From a virus: a stretch of 23,265 nt of DNA. The stretch lies in IMG/VR virus record IMGVR_UViG_3300042879_001061, positions 1 to 23,265 of that record. One strand, given 5' to 3'. Below are positions 7,249 to 12,640 of the stretch, in pieces. Below the pieces are notes generated by a model that was not told where the DNA came from, did no database searches, and saw only the letters and a list, made by a program, of their open reading frames with translations. The position numbers and the translations under genes were made by a program. Position 1 is the stretch's first letter. Every line of letters starts with the position of its first letter.

Positions 7249-7895
7249 TGGAATCCACAGCACTCACCACCACCAGCACCGGCTCGGTGTTTAGCGGCAT
7301 CCAAGCCTTCGAGGATGCCCAGCGTATTGCCAAAGCCTTAGCCAGCAGCACGCTGATCCCGCCACAGTTTCAAGGCCAGCAAGGATTCGCCAACTGCCTG
7401 GTGGCGCTCGAGATCGCCAACCGAATGGGCATCAGTCCATTTCTGGCGATGCAACACCTCCATGTGATCCATGGCCGCCCATCGTGGAGCAGCAGCTTCA
7501 TCATCGCGATGGTGAACGGCTGCGGCCGATTCAGTCCACTGCGGTTTGAACTGAGCGGCAGCGGCGACAGCCTGGCCTGTTACGCGATCGCCAAGGATCT
7601 CGCCAGCGGGCAAGAGCTGAAGGGACCGACCATCACGATGGCGATGGCGAAGAAGGAAGGCTGGGCGACCAAGGCGGGCAGCAAGTGGCAGTCGATGCCC
7701 GAGCTCATGATCCGCTATCGCGCCGCAGCGTTCTGGGGTCGCCTGTATGCCAGTGATCTCTTGCTCGGAATGCAGAGCCAGGAGGAGGTGGTCGACATCC
7801 AGCCGGTGACCGTGAGCGATCAGGTCGCTGATCTCAACGCCGCCATCCCTGAGCCGGCACCTACACCGGAGCCTGAGAGCGATGAACTCTTCTGA
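7248..7895 (+). CDS. RecT-like single-strand annealing protein
   Basis: 215 residues from ATG 7248, the start that overlaps the exonuclease stop; the open frame extends 17 codons upstream but only as an exonuclease shadow. The core (ANCLVALEIANRMGISPF, then MQHLHVIHGRPSWSSSF, then KWQSMPELMIRYRAAAFW) matches phage proteins annotated as RecT-family recombinases. It would coat and anneal the single strands made by the exonuclease. Residues after about 185 are a Pro/Glu-rich disordered tail ending ESDELF, which looks like the acidic tip of bacterial SSB. The next gene overlaps its end by 14 bp. Confidence 0.82.
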   Translation: MESTALTTTSTGSVFSGIQAFEDAQRIAKALASSTLIPPQFQGQQGFANCLVALEIANRMGISPFLAMQHLHVIHGRPSWSSSFIIAMVNGCGRFSPLRFELSGSGDSLACYAIAKDLASGQELKGPTITMAMAKKEGWATKAGSKWQSMPELMIRYRAAAFWGRLYASDLLLGMQSQEEVVDIQPVTVSDQVADLNAAIPEPAPTPEPESDELF

Positions 7896-8073
7896 GTACC
7901 TGACTGCCACCCAGCTTGCACAGCGATGGGGGTTGCACCCCGACACGCTGATGCGCTGGCGTAAGGCCAACAAGGGTCCGGCGTATTTCCGCACGCCAGG
8001 CTTCGTGCTCTACCCATTGGCCGGGGTGGAGCAATACGAACAGGCCAACACCATTACCAACGAACAACCATGA
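7882..8073 (+). CDS. small MerR/excisionase-like HTH protein
   Basis: 63 residues. LTATQLAQRWGLHPDTLMRWRKANKGPAYFRTPG is a winged helix-turn-helix of the HTH_17/MerR-excisionase kind, and the following FVLYPLAGVEQYEQ supplies the wing and last helix. Proteins like this bind DNA as excisionases, transcription regulators or recombination cofactors. It sits between the RecT-like gene (14 bp overlap) and the 104-residue gene (ATGA overlap). Because no integrase is visible in the window, a regulatory role is as likely as excision. Confidence 0.75.
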   Translation: MNSSEYLTATQLAQRWGLHPDTLMRWRKANKGPAYFRTPGFVLYPLAGVEQYEQANTITNEQP

Positions 8074-8384
8074 GCTTCAAGCTGAACCTGAGCATCTTCA
8101 AGTCGACCAAGCCTGAAAGCAAGGTGGACTTCAGCGGGATGATGAACATCAAAGTGGAGGAGCTGGATGCCTTCTGCCGCTTTGTGATGAGCCAGACGCC
8201 CGACCAGTACGGCAGCGTCCAGGTGCCGATCAGCGGCTGGAAGAAGACCAGCCAGAAGGGACTGGCCTATGTGAGCGCCGTGGCACAGCCGCCGCGCGAC
8301 TGGGTGGATCCTGGTGATGCTGCGCAGAAGCTGGCCGCGGCCACTAATGGCGTGGTGGTCGACGTGAGCGACGACATGTTCTAA
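8070..8384 (+). CDS. unknown 104-residue protein with SSB-like acidic tip
   Basis: Starts at ATG 8070, overlapping the HTH gene as ATGA. The sequence opens with MSFKLNLSIFKSTKPESKVDFSG and is compact with few charges clustered. Its last residues, DVSDDMF, are acidic and end in Phe, like the protein-docking tip of SSB. As the last gene of the exonuclease-RecT operon it could be a divergent single-strand binding protein or a recombination cofactor. I do not recognise the family, and an OB-fold cannot be shown by eye. Its stop overlaps the convergent NblA-like stop by 4 bp. Confidence 0.7.
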   Translation: MSFKLNLSIFKSTKPESKVDFSGMMNIKVEELDAFCRFVMSQTPDQYGSVQVPISGWKKTSQKGLAYVSAVAQPPRDWVDPGDAAQKLAAATNGVVVDVSDDMF

Positions 8385-8566
8385 CGCCCCATCAGTTCAC
8401 ATTCGAGCCGCGCGATCTCGTTGACGGCCTGCTGGAGCAGTTGTTGCTGGTAGCAGGCCTGCTTATAGAGAGCGACGGCCATGGTGCCCGCGTCTTTGCT
8501 GTTGAGCAGAGCGCGGGCATGTTTTTCGATCTCGAACTGCTGCTCTGCCGAAAGGGTGACGGCCAT
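8381..8566 (-). CDS. NblA-like (phycobilisome degradation) small protein
   Basis: 61 residues from ATG 8566, preceded by a GGTGAG ribosome-binding sequence; ATG 8584 is a longer alternative without one. The start LSAEQQFEIEKHA matches the NblA/Ycf18 signature LSxEQxF, a helix-breaking NSKDA follows where NblA has its MSxxQA turn, and LYKQACYQQQLL matches the second-helix LYxQ pattern. The pair of helices and the length also fit. NblA proteins bind phycobilisomes and ClpC to trigger antenna degradation, and freshwater cyanophages are known to carry them. The gene is alone on the minus strand between rightward early genes, consistent with an independently expressed host-takeover gene. Two-residue gapping is needed in the loop, and general coiled coils could mimic the pattern. 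Confidence 0.5.
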   Translation of the reverse strand: MAVTLSAEQQFEIEKHARALLNSKDAGTMAVALYKQACYQQQLLQQAVNEIARLECELMGR

Positions 8567-8619
8567 CCACTCACCGAACTGCATTGTGCTAGACCAGTGG
8601 GGTACATCTCACGATAGCA
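8567..8619. promoter_or_regulatory. divergent spacer with GGGGTACA motif
   Basis: This spacer separates the leftward NblA-like gene from the rightward zinc-ribbon gene. GGGGTACA at 8599-8606 followed by TCAC recurs at 12210-12217, also just upstream of a small rightward gene. On the minus strand TGCTATCGT resembles an extended -10 box for the NblA-like gene. Both readings are tentative. Confidence 0.35.
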
Positions 8620-8850
8620 ATGCAGTGCCCCAGGTGCTCCAGTGGTGACATCAAGGCAATGGCAACGAACAACCGCGACGCCGAGGTGACGGTGCGCAAG
8701 CGTGGCTGCAATGCCTGCGGCCATGTCTGGTTCACGGTCGAGCTGCCTGTCAGCCCGGCGGTGGTCGGCTGGGGGCGGCGCGTCAAGGGGCAGAGCAAGC
8801 CAGAACTGCGGGTGCCGGTGGAGCTGGCAGTAGGCGCCGAGGCCGTGTGA
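8620..8850 (+). CDS. zinc-ribbon protein, NrdR/Ogr-like
   Basis: 76 residues. C3-x2-C6 and C30-x2-C33 frame a basic hairpin (VRKRGCNACGHVWFTVE) that closely resembles the zinc ribbon at the start of NrdR and the phage Ogr/Delta activators. The ATP-cone of NrdR is absent, so it is not a full NrdR. A role in transcription control is plausible, for example recruiting host RNA polymerase. The ATG lies 14 bp after the GGGGTACA motif, and a gene-free 83 bp spacer with operator-like dyads follows it. Confidence 0.7.
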   Translation: MQCPRCSSGDIKAMATNNRDAEVTVRKRGCNACGHVWFTVELPVSPAVVGWGRRVKGQSKPELRVPVELAVGAEAV

Positions 8851-8862
8851 AGAAGTGTCACA

Positions 8863-8889
8863 GGGCACTGTGCACCGCCGACGGGGCAC
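8863..8889. promoter_or_regulatory. operator-like dyad GGGCACTGTGCAC with CCGCCGACGGGGCAC
   Basis: A near-palindrome GGGCAC-T-GTGCAC (8863-8875) is joined to CCGCCGACGGGGCAC (8875-8889). The same two parts occur in inverted order at 12189-12211, again upstream of a small rightward gene. The 15-mer differs from the other copy at a single base. This fits a shared repressor or activator site ahead of the 44-residue membrane gene. Confidence 0.45.
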
Positions 8890-8933
8890 GGCATTATTGA
8901 CCCACGGCCACCAGGCCACTGTTCTTCAATCCA

Positions 8934-9068
8934 ATGATCAACCGCATCAACAACGCCATCTGCCTCCTTGTCGTCGCTGCCGTGTTCGCCATGATCGGCA
9001 TCGAGGCTGGCAATCAAGCAGGCGCTACGCACTCCGGCACGCAGCCGCTGGTGGAGGTGCGCAAGTGA
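8934..9068 (+). CDS. 44-residue single-span membrane protein
   Basis: ATG 8934 to TGA 9068. Residues about 8-24 (AICLLVVAAVFAMIGIEAG) form one hydrophobic segment after a short basic head, with a polar tail ending in EVRK, so one membrane pass is expected. Its stop overlaps the GTG start of the following gene as GTGA, which supports real translation despite its size. Function unknown; such early mini-membrane proteins may modify host membranes or act in superinfection exclusion. Confidence 0.6.
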   Translation: MINRINNAICLLVVAAVFAMIGIEAGNQAGATHSGTQPLVEVRK

Positions 9069-9238
9069 CCCCCCGCCGCTTCTACTTCACGATCAAGTCC
9101 GCCAACGTCGTCGAGTGCGTACTGGCGCACAGCCTGACCGAGGCCAAGCTGATCGCCGCCGATACATGGCTCCCTTGGTGGAATCAAATCGAATGGCTCA
9201 ATCCTGAATCTGTCACCGATCCGAATGTCTACCTCTAG
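9065..9238 (+). CDS. unknown 57-residue protein
   Basis: GTG 9065 gives TPRRFYFTIKSANVVECV and then HSLTEAKLIAADTWLPWWNQIEWL. The pattern of two strands, a helix with Ala repeats, a TW/NRW turn and a final strand is shared with the next gene. That suggests a family of small phage beta-alpha-beta proteins. The start is chosen for its 4 bp GTGA overlap with the membrane gene; a much longer frame from 8855 covers a non-coding spacer. No catalytic motif is visible. Confidence 0.65.
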   Translation: MTPRRFYFTIKSANVVECVLAHSLTEAKLIAADTWLPWWNQIEWLNPESVTDPNVYL

Positions 9239-9464
9239 CTCACCGATCGCCTTCCAATGGCGCACCGATCCCGAGGATGAGGGCGTCTACGGCGAGGGCA
9301 TCAGCAGGCCACGCAATGGTGCCCGCACTAAAGAGTATCGCCTCCTAATTTATCCCAGCGGCGCTCGGCCGATGCTCTGGATCACTCGCGCCGAGAACGT
9401 CGGTGCTGCGATCCGCTACGCCCAGAACCGCTGGCCATCCGCTGAAATCGAAGTTGCATCATGA
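9225..9464 (+). CDS. unknown 79-residue protein
   Basis: Starts inside the end of the previous gene (14 bp overlap). The N-terminal half is polar; then EYRLLIYPSGARPMLWITRAENVGAAIRYAQNRWPSAEIEVA mirrors the strand-helix-strand layout of the preceding protein, including the Ala-rich helix and the RWP-x-A-x-I-E end. No known domain is recognised. Its stop overlaps the next start as ATGA. Confidence 0.65.
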   Translation: MSTSSSPIAFQWRTDPEDEGVYGEGISRPRNGARTKEYRLLIYPSGARPMLWITRAENVGAAIRYAQNRWPSAEIEVAS

Positions 9465-9721
9465 CCCCAGACCAATCCATTGTTCCCTTCCATCGTTCGT
9501 TCATCCTCGCGAAAGTCATCCACTTGGACAAGGTGAATGATCTCAGCCGATCTGAGTTGGACATGCTCAACATCGAAACGCTGGCCGCACTCCAAGAAGC
9601 CAGACACAACTACGACCTGATCGAGGACAAACAATCAGAGGAGGCCAGCGGCGAATATCGCCGGATGAAGATGGCTGGCTACTTCCAAGCTGCTATTCAG
9701 ATCGCCCTGCAGAGCCGATGA
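9461..9721 (+). CDS. unknown 86-residue helical protein
   Basis: Mostly helical and charged: DLSRSELDMLNIETLAALQEARHNYDLIEDKQSEE suggests a long amphipathic helix or short coiled coil. It has no Cys, no membrane span and no recognisable motif. ATGA overlaps on both sides place it firmly in the small-gene operon. Function unknown. Confidence 0.65.
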   Translation: MTPDQSIVPFHRSFILAKVIHLDKVNDLSRSELDMLNIETLAALQEARHNYDLIEDKQSEEASGEYRRMKMAGYFQAAIQIALQSR

Positions 9722-9918
9722 ACGATGCTGCCCGTGCTCGTCTCTATAGCCTGCTCGAAGGCAGCAACACCTTCAAAGCTGGCCAAGCATCAGAACGTGA
9801 TCGCCTCCGCCTGCTGATCGACATTCGCATCGATCAGTTGCACAACACTTGCGGCATCAAGAACCGCGAACAGCTCTGTGCTGAACTGCTCCACCTTCGC
9901 AAGTACCTCGACGAATGA
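9718..9918 (+). CDS. unknown 66-residue protein
   Basis: A small, charged, helical protein (RARLYSLLEGSNTF, RDRLRLLIDIRIDQLHNTCG, QLCAELLHLRKYLDE). Two Cys residues are present but not in a metal-binding spacing. ATGA overlaps on both sides indicate coupled translation. No family recognised. Confidence 0.65.
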   Translation: MNDAARARLYSLLEGSNTFKAGQASERDRLRLLIDIRIDQLHNTCGIKNREQLCAELLHLRKYLDE

Positions 9919-10205
9919 CCACCACGCAACTCGACCAGCAGCGCGCCGACATGATGGAGGCGCTGTATCAACGCAGCGGCCGTCAGGAGTTGCCGTATGG
10001 CCATCCACTGCGTGGCACCCTCACCGGCCTGTGGGAGGAGTTTGCGCTTGACATCGCCGCGAACTTTCGCGACACGGACTACGCCACACTGCTCGACCGA
10101 GTGGTGAAGGCGATGGATGAGACCGAATCGGTGATGACGCAGAAGCAGGCGCAACAGGCCATTGAGGTGTGCCGCCAGGTGCTGATGGGTGAGAAGTGGC
10201 GGTGA
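9915..10205 (+). CDS. unknown 96-residue protein
   Basis: Acidic to neutral helical protein; contains HPLRGTLTGLWEEFALDIAANF and a second helical half (AMDETESVMTQKQAQQAIEVCRQVL). No membrane span or metal site. It overlaps its upstream neighbour as ATGA and its downstream neighbour as GTGA. Function unknown. Confidence 0.65.
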   Translation: MTTTQLDQQRADMMEALYQRSGRQELPYGHPLRGTLTGLWEEFALDIAANFRDTDYATLLDRVVKAMDETESVMTQKQAQQAIEVCRQVLMGEKWR

Positions 10206-10414
10206 AGGCGCCGACCAGCACCAGCTTCAAGCCAGGCCATGTGCCCGGTAACGCTGTATTGACGCCGCAGAACGCCATCGACATCCGCAAGCTGTACGCC
10301 AGCGGCTGGACAATCAAACAGCTGGCGGTCATCTACGGCATCACCAGCACCCACGTCTACGACATCATCACCCGCAAGAAATGGAAGAACGCAGAACAGC
10401 AAGCGACCTCGTGA
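10202..10414 (+). CDS. helix-turn-helix protein
   Basis: 70 residues from GTG 10202, chosen for its GTGA overlap; GTG 10196 two codons earlier is also possible. After a flexible basic arm (FKPGHVPGNAVLTPQNAI) comes DIRKLYASGWTIKQLAVIYGITSTHVYDIITRKKW, a clear Hin/resolvase-like or sigma-like HTH with recognition helix STHVYDIITRK. It likely binds DNA as a regulator or a homing-endonuclease-derived DNA-binding module. The arm resembles those of NUMOD/HNH proteins, but no nuclease motif follows. Confidence 0.7.
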   Translation: MKAPTSTSFKPGHVPGNAVLTPQNAIDIRKLYASGWTIKQLAVIYGITSTHVYDIITRKKWKNAEQQATS

Positions 10415-10641
10415 ACCACCCCCCGCACTATCAGGCGGGCACCATCGAGGCCATCGACTTCATCGAGTCGGTGATCGCCGATGCACCGCACATGGTCCCG
10501 GCATACCTGCAGGGGCAGGCGCTCAAGTACATGATCCGCATGTGGCTCAAGGGCAACGCGCTCGAGGATGCCCTGAAAGCGGAGTGGTATCTGAATCGAC
10601 TCATTGCCAAGATGGAGTCATGCTCGAACATCTCCGCCTGA
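10381..10641 (+). CDS. DUF3310 family protein
   Basis: 86 residues from ATG 10381; GTG 10411, which would give the usual GTGA overlap and begin at NHPPHY, is a strong alternative. VNHPPHYQAGTIEAIDFIES, then YLQGQALKYMIRMWLKG, then ALKAEWYLNRLI match the DUF3310 pattern found widely in phages. Some members, including T7 gp1.7 as I recall it, have been linked to nucleotide kinase activity, so a role in nucleotide metabolism is possible. No P-loop is visible. Confidence 0.85.
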   Translation: MEERRTASDLVNHPPHYQAGTIEAIDFIESVIADAPHMVPAYLQGQALKYMIRMWLKGNALEDALKAEWYLNRLIAKMESCSNISA

Positions 10642-10841
10642 ACTGGCTTGAGCGACAAGCGCTGCGGATCCTATGCCGCAGCGAGCGCATCGGCCTGCTG
10701 GTGGTGAAGCGCCACGGCTCTCGGATGGTCTTCATCGTGCGGGATCAGAGCGATCCGATCGACATCACGCAGGCCGATGAACCGCTGTCGATGCAGCTCG
10801 AGCGGTTGTATCACCAGCCGAGCTATGGAGAGGATGAATGA
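10620..10841 (+). CDS. unknown 73-residue protein
   Basis: ATG 10620 lies inside the end of the DUF3310 gene (22 bp overlap). The N-terminal part LEHLRLNWLERQALRILCRSERIGLLVVKRHGSRMVFIV reads as a helix followed by a beta hairpin, then a polar acidic end (PSYGEDE). No known domain. The upstream open frame to 10542 is discarded as a shadow of DUF3310. ATGA overlap with the next gene. Confidence 0.6.
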   Translation: MLEHLRLNWLERQALRILCRSERIGLLVVKRHGSRMVFIVRDQSDPIDITQADEPLSMQLERLYHQPSYGEDE

Positions 10842-11176
10842 TCAGGTTGCACGCTGGCCGATTACTGCTGGTGTGCGACCGCATCGATCGGACATGGCAC
10901 GCGCGCGTGATTCTTGGTCCGAAGGCTGAGCACCAGGTCGAGGTGGACACTGGCACCAATAGCCTGCACGATGCGCTGCTGAAGGCTGAGGCAGTCTTCC
11001 AGGCGGCGGTGGCCAGCATCAGACCGGAGACGGCCAGCGTGATGTGCTGGGACTGCATCCAGTGGGAGATGAGCACACAGCGTTGCGATTTGCTGCTGCC
11101 GGAGAGCAAGCGAAGTGGCGGGCGCTACGCGGTGAGTTGCGACTTCTTCCAGCGGGCATTGCCGGCGGCAGACTGA
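10838..11176 (+). CDS. 112-residue protein with C-terminal Cys cluster
   Basis: The N-terminal 60 residues are a beta-rich domain (RLLLVCDRIDRTWHARVILG) followed by a helix (LHDALLKAEAVFQAAVAS). The C-terminal part holds CWDC, then C and C (MSTQRCDLLLPE...YAVSCDFF), a four-Cys set with spacing that could bind zinc or an iron-sulfur cluster. Similar C-x2-C...C...C-x2-F ends occur in small cyanobacterial and cyanophage proteins. Function unknown. Confidence 0.6.
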   Translation: MIRLHAGRLLLVCDRIDRTWHARVILGPKAEHQVEVDTGTNSLHDALLKAEAVFQAAVASIRPETASVMCWDCIQWEMSTQRCDLLLPESKRSGGRYAVSCDFFQRALPAAD

Positions 11177-11195
11177 TAGAGGCCGCCAGGTCGCC

Positions 11196-11408
11196 GTGTC
11201 CAAGCGTGAGTTCAACACGCCTATCCGTGAGCCGTGGAATGTGCTCATCCATCAATCGCTGCAGGCAATCGACCGGCACAACCGCCTGTGGTTTGCATCG
11301 GGCGATGGATGGCACCTCCAGCAGGCGCAGGTACTGCGGGACTATGTGGCGGGCCTAAAGACATGGATCCATCGTGAGGAGGCACGGCAATGTTCGGACC
11401 TGAAGTGA
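11196..11408 (+). CDS. unknown 70-residue protein
   Basis: GTG 11196 follows a GAGG element at a somewhat long distance. The protein (NVLIHQSLQAIDRHNRLWF, then HLQQAQVLRDYVAGLKTWIHREE) is two amphipathic helices joined by a short turn with aromatic residues. No membrane segment or metal site. It is one of the few genes in this run that starts after a gap (19 bp) rather than an overlap. Function unknown. Confidence 0.6.
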   Translation: MSKREFNTPIREPWNVLIHQSLQAIDRHNRLWFASGDGWHLQQAQVLRDYVAGLKTWIHREEARQCSDLK

Positions 11409-11560
11409 TCAGCCGGACTGATCGAGACGGCGGCTACATCGAGGTGCTGATGCCTGTGAAGGGTGAGGTGTACTACCGGAGTTGTGTCGGTGGCGTGTGC
11501 CGGTATAGCTCGGACTGGTTTCAGGCAGAGATCTACCTCAATCAAATGCTGCGGCCATGA
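11390..11560 (+). CDS. unknown 56-residue protein
   Basis: ATG 11390 sits 19 bp inside the end of the previous gene, after a GAGGAGG ribosome-binding sequence. The product (ISRTDRDGGYIEVLMPVKGEV, then YYRSCVGGVCRYSSDWFQAEIYLNQML) looks like a small beta sheet with a final helix, with two Cys that could form a disulfide. The stop overlaps the next start as ATGA. Confidence 0.55.
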   Translation: MFGPEVISRTDRDGGYIEVLMPVKGEVYYRSCVGGVCRYSSDWFQAEIYLNQMLRP

Positions 11561-11640
11561 AGTACCCGCCGGTGGTGATCTTCGGCCTGACGTGGCTAGG
11601 CGGCATGTTGCTCGCCACCATCTGGCTGACGATGTTCTGA
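11557..11640 (+). CDS. 27-residue single-span membrane peptide
   Basis: ATG 11557 overlaps the previous stop as ATGA. After KYPP, nearly all residues (VVIFGLTWLGGMLLATIWLTMF) are hydrophobic, so the peptide is essentially one transmembrane helix. Its last 45 bases overlap the end of the convergent HNH gene. Reading-frame coupling and composition support it, but it is very short, so confidence is limited. Confidence 0.45.
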   Translation: MKYPPVVIFGLTWLGGMLLATIWLTMF

Positions 11641-11940
11641 GTGGCTGGTGATCCACTGCACGATCGCCCATTCACCAAGCGCAGACCAGAACGGTTGGGC
11701 GCGATACCAGTCGACCCATGGCTTGTGGCCTTTCTGGCTGTTGCACATCAGGCAACAACTGACCAGGTTCTCGCGCACTGTCAGGCCACCGTGGACCTTA
11801 GGAACGACGTGATCGAGGGTGGGACTGCGGCCGAGGGGATCGTTGCAATAGGCGCACCTATATCCCCAGCGGAGGTGGATCTGATCACGCGCCGATCGAC
11901 GGGTGACCAGCCGGGTTTCTTCAATGTGGTGCTGATCCAC
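11596..11940 (-). CDS. HNH endonuclease
   Basis: 114 residues from GTG 11940. CAYC (C29, C32) is followed by LDHVVPKVHGG (D43, H44), ENLVSCC, and CNSQKG (C66, N67, K70), an HNH nuclease with a structural zinc site. Phage HNH proteins either act in DNA packaging or are free-standing homing enzymes. Here terminase genes are absent and the gene is inserted against the direction of the early operon, so a homing-type role is the likelier. The final codons lie antisense to the 27-residue membrane peptide. Its start overlaps the end of the 61-residue leftward gene. Confidence 0.85.
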   Translation of the reverse strand: MDQHHIEETRLVTRRSARDQIHLRWGYRCAYCNDPLGRSPTLDHVVPKVHGGLTVRENLVSCCLMCNSQKGHKPWVDWYRAQPFWSALGEWAIVQWITSHSEHRQPDGGEQHAA

Positions 11941-12106
11941 ACAGGTCTACGGGGAGGGTGAACAGCTCGATGCCCAGCTCTAGGAGATCTTCCTCGTTGT
12001 GGACGAACTCAGCGATCTGGGAGTAAATGTCAGCCGGCAGCTCCTCGGGATCGGTTTCGGAGCGCACCAGCACCTTGGCGGTGATCTCCACGATGTACGC
12101 CCGCAT
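11921..12106 (-). CDS. unknown 61-residue acidic protein
   Basis: ATG 12106 gives RAYIVEITAKVLVRSETDPEELPADIYSQ followed by AEFVHNEEDLLELGIELF, a small acidic fold with two strands and a helix. The open frame runs up to 12223, but the extra part covers operator-like repeats and is Pro-rich, so the internal start is preferred although it lacks a clear ribosome-binding sequence. The end overlaps the HNH start by 20 bp, so the two form one leftward unit. Confidence 0.55.
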   Translation of the reverse strand: MRAYIVEITAKVLVRSETDPEELPADIYSQIAEFVHNEEDLLELGIELFTLPVDLCGSAPH

Positions 12107-12188
12107 GGGCGGCAGCCCCGGCTGGTTAAACGGTAGCGGGTGAGACGGGATCGGCAGATGTGACAGTTCGTTAACGTGCCCTGCATCC

Positions 12189-12217
12189 GGGGCACTGTGC
12201 CCTGTCGGCGGGGTACA
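12189..12217. promoter_or_regulatory. operator-like palindrome GGGCAC-T-GTGCCC
   Basis: A perfect dyad at 12190-12202 is fused to GTGCCCTGTCGGCGG (12197-12211), the inverted copy of the 8875-8889 site with one mismatch, and then GGGGTACA (12210-12217), also seen at 8599. A further GTGCCC lies at about 12176. It sits between divergent small genes (61-residue leftward, 56-residue rightward), where a shared regulator would be expected to bind. Confidence 0.45.
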
Positions 12218-12242
12218 GTTCACACATCAACGCACCGGACTC

Positions 12243-12413
12243 ATGACCACCTACACCGCCCGCATCACCTCGACCGAGCTGGGTTTCTTTGCTCTGGTTG
12301 TGCGCGTGGACAAAGATGGCAGTGAGCAAATCGACCCTTGCTTCCGTGCTCGTCACTTTGCCACCCGCAAATCTGCTGAGCGTTCCACACAGCGTTATCT
12401 GAGTGCCGCCTGA
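12243..12413 (+). CDS. unknown 56-residue protein
   Basis: ATG 12243. The product (TTYTARITSTELGFFALVVRV, then DPCFRARHFATRKSAERSTQRYL) looks like a beta hairpin followed by a basic helix, similar in layout to the small proteins at 9065-9464. It lies 26 bp after the GGGGTACA motif and ends just before a GC hairpin, so it may be a single-gene transcript. No family recognised. Confidence 0.6.
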   Translation: MTTYTARITSTELGFFALVVRVDKDGSEQIDPCFRARHFATRKSAERSTQRYLSAA

Positions 12414-12421
12414 CCCCAGCC

Positions 12422-12439
12422 GGGGCGCTTCGGCGCCCC
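12422..12439 (+). terminator. UUCG-loop hairpin, possible terminator
   Basis: GGGGCGC-TTCG-GCGCCCC is a perfect 7 bp stem with an exceptionally stable UUCG tetraloop, 8 bp after a stop codon. Only scattered T residues follow (CTATCCTCC), so it may be a weak intrinsic terminator or an RNA-stabilising or processing structure in front of the next gene. Confidence 0.5.
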
Positions 12440-12451
12440 TATCCTCCTCCC

Positions 12452-12640
12452 ATGACCTACATCCTCCGCATCGGTCCGTGGCATATCGGACCGTTCACCA
12501 CCCACATCGCTGCCACCACCTTCGCGGAGCAGCACGGCTGCGACGATTACACGATGATCCCGCTGGATGATCCGGCTGAAGCACCCGGCAACATCCACCG
12601 GCTGCGGATGGCGCCGCTGCAGCACCCGATGGCGCGCTAG
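12452..12640 (+). CDS. unknown 62-residue protein
   Basis: ATG 12452. TYILRIGPWHIGPFTTHIAATTFAEQHG and then CDDYTMIPLDDP have the strand-helix-strand layout seen in other small cyanophage proteins that end in a xLDDP motif. It is the last rightward gene before the long leftward late region and its stop overlaps the dCTP deaminase stop. No clear ribosome-binding sequence, although the hairpin lies directly upstream. Confidence 0.6.
   Translation: MTYILRIGPWHIGPFTTHIAATTFAEQHGCDDYTMIPLDDPAEAPGNIHRLRMAPLQHPMAR

Noticed and set aside
6451-7263. 270-residue minus-strand frame opposite the exonuclease gene
   Set aside because: Antisense shadow; the plus strand encodes clear nuclease motifs.
7338-7994. 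218-residue minus-strand frame opposite the RecT-like gene
   Set aside because: Shadow frame, no recognisable domain, conflicts with the coupled plus-strand operon.
7882-8073. True excisionase proving lysogeny
   Set aside because: The HTH fold fits, but no integrase, attachment site or repressor is seen in the window.
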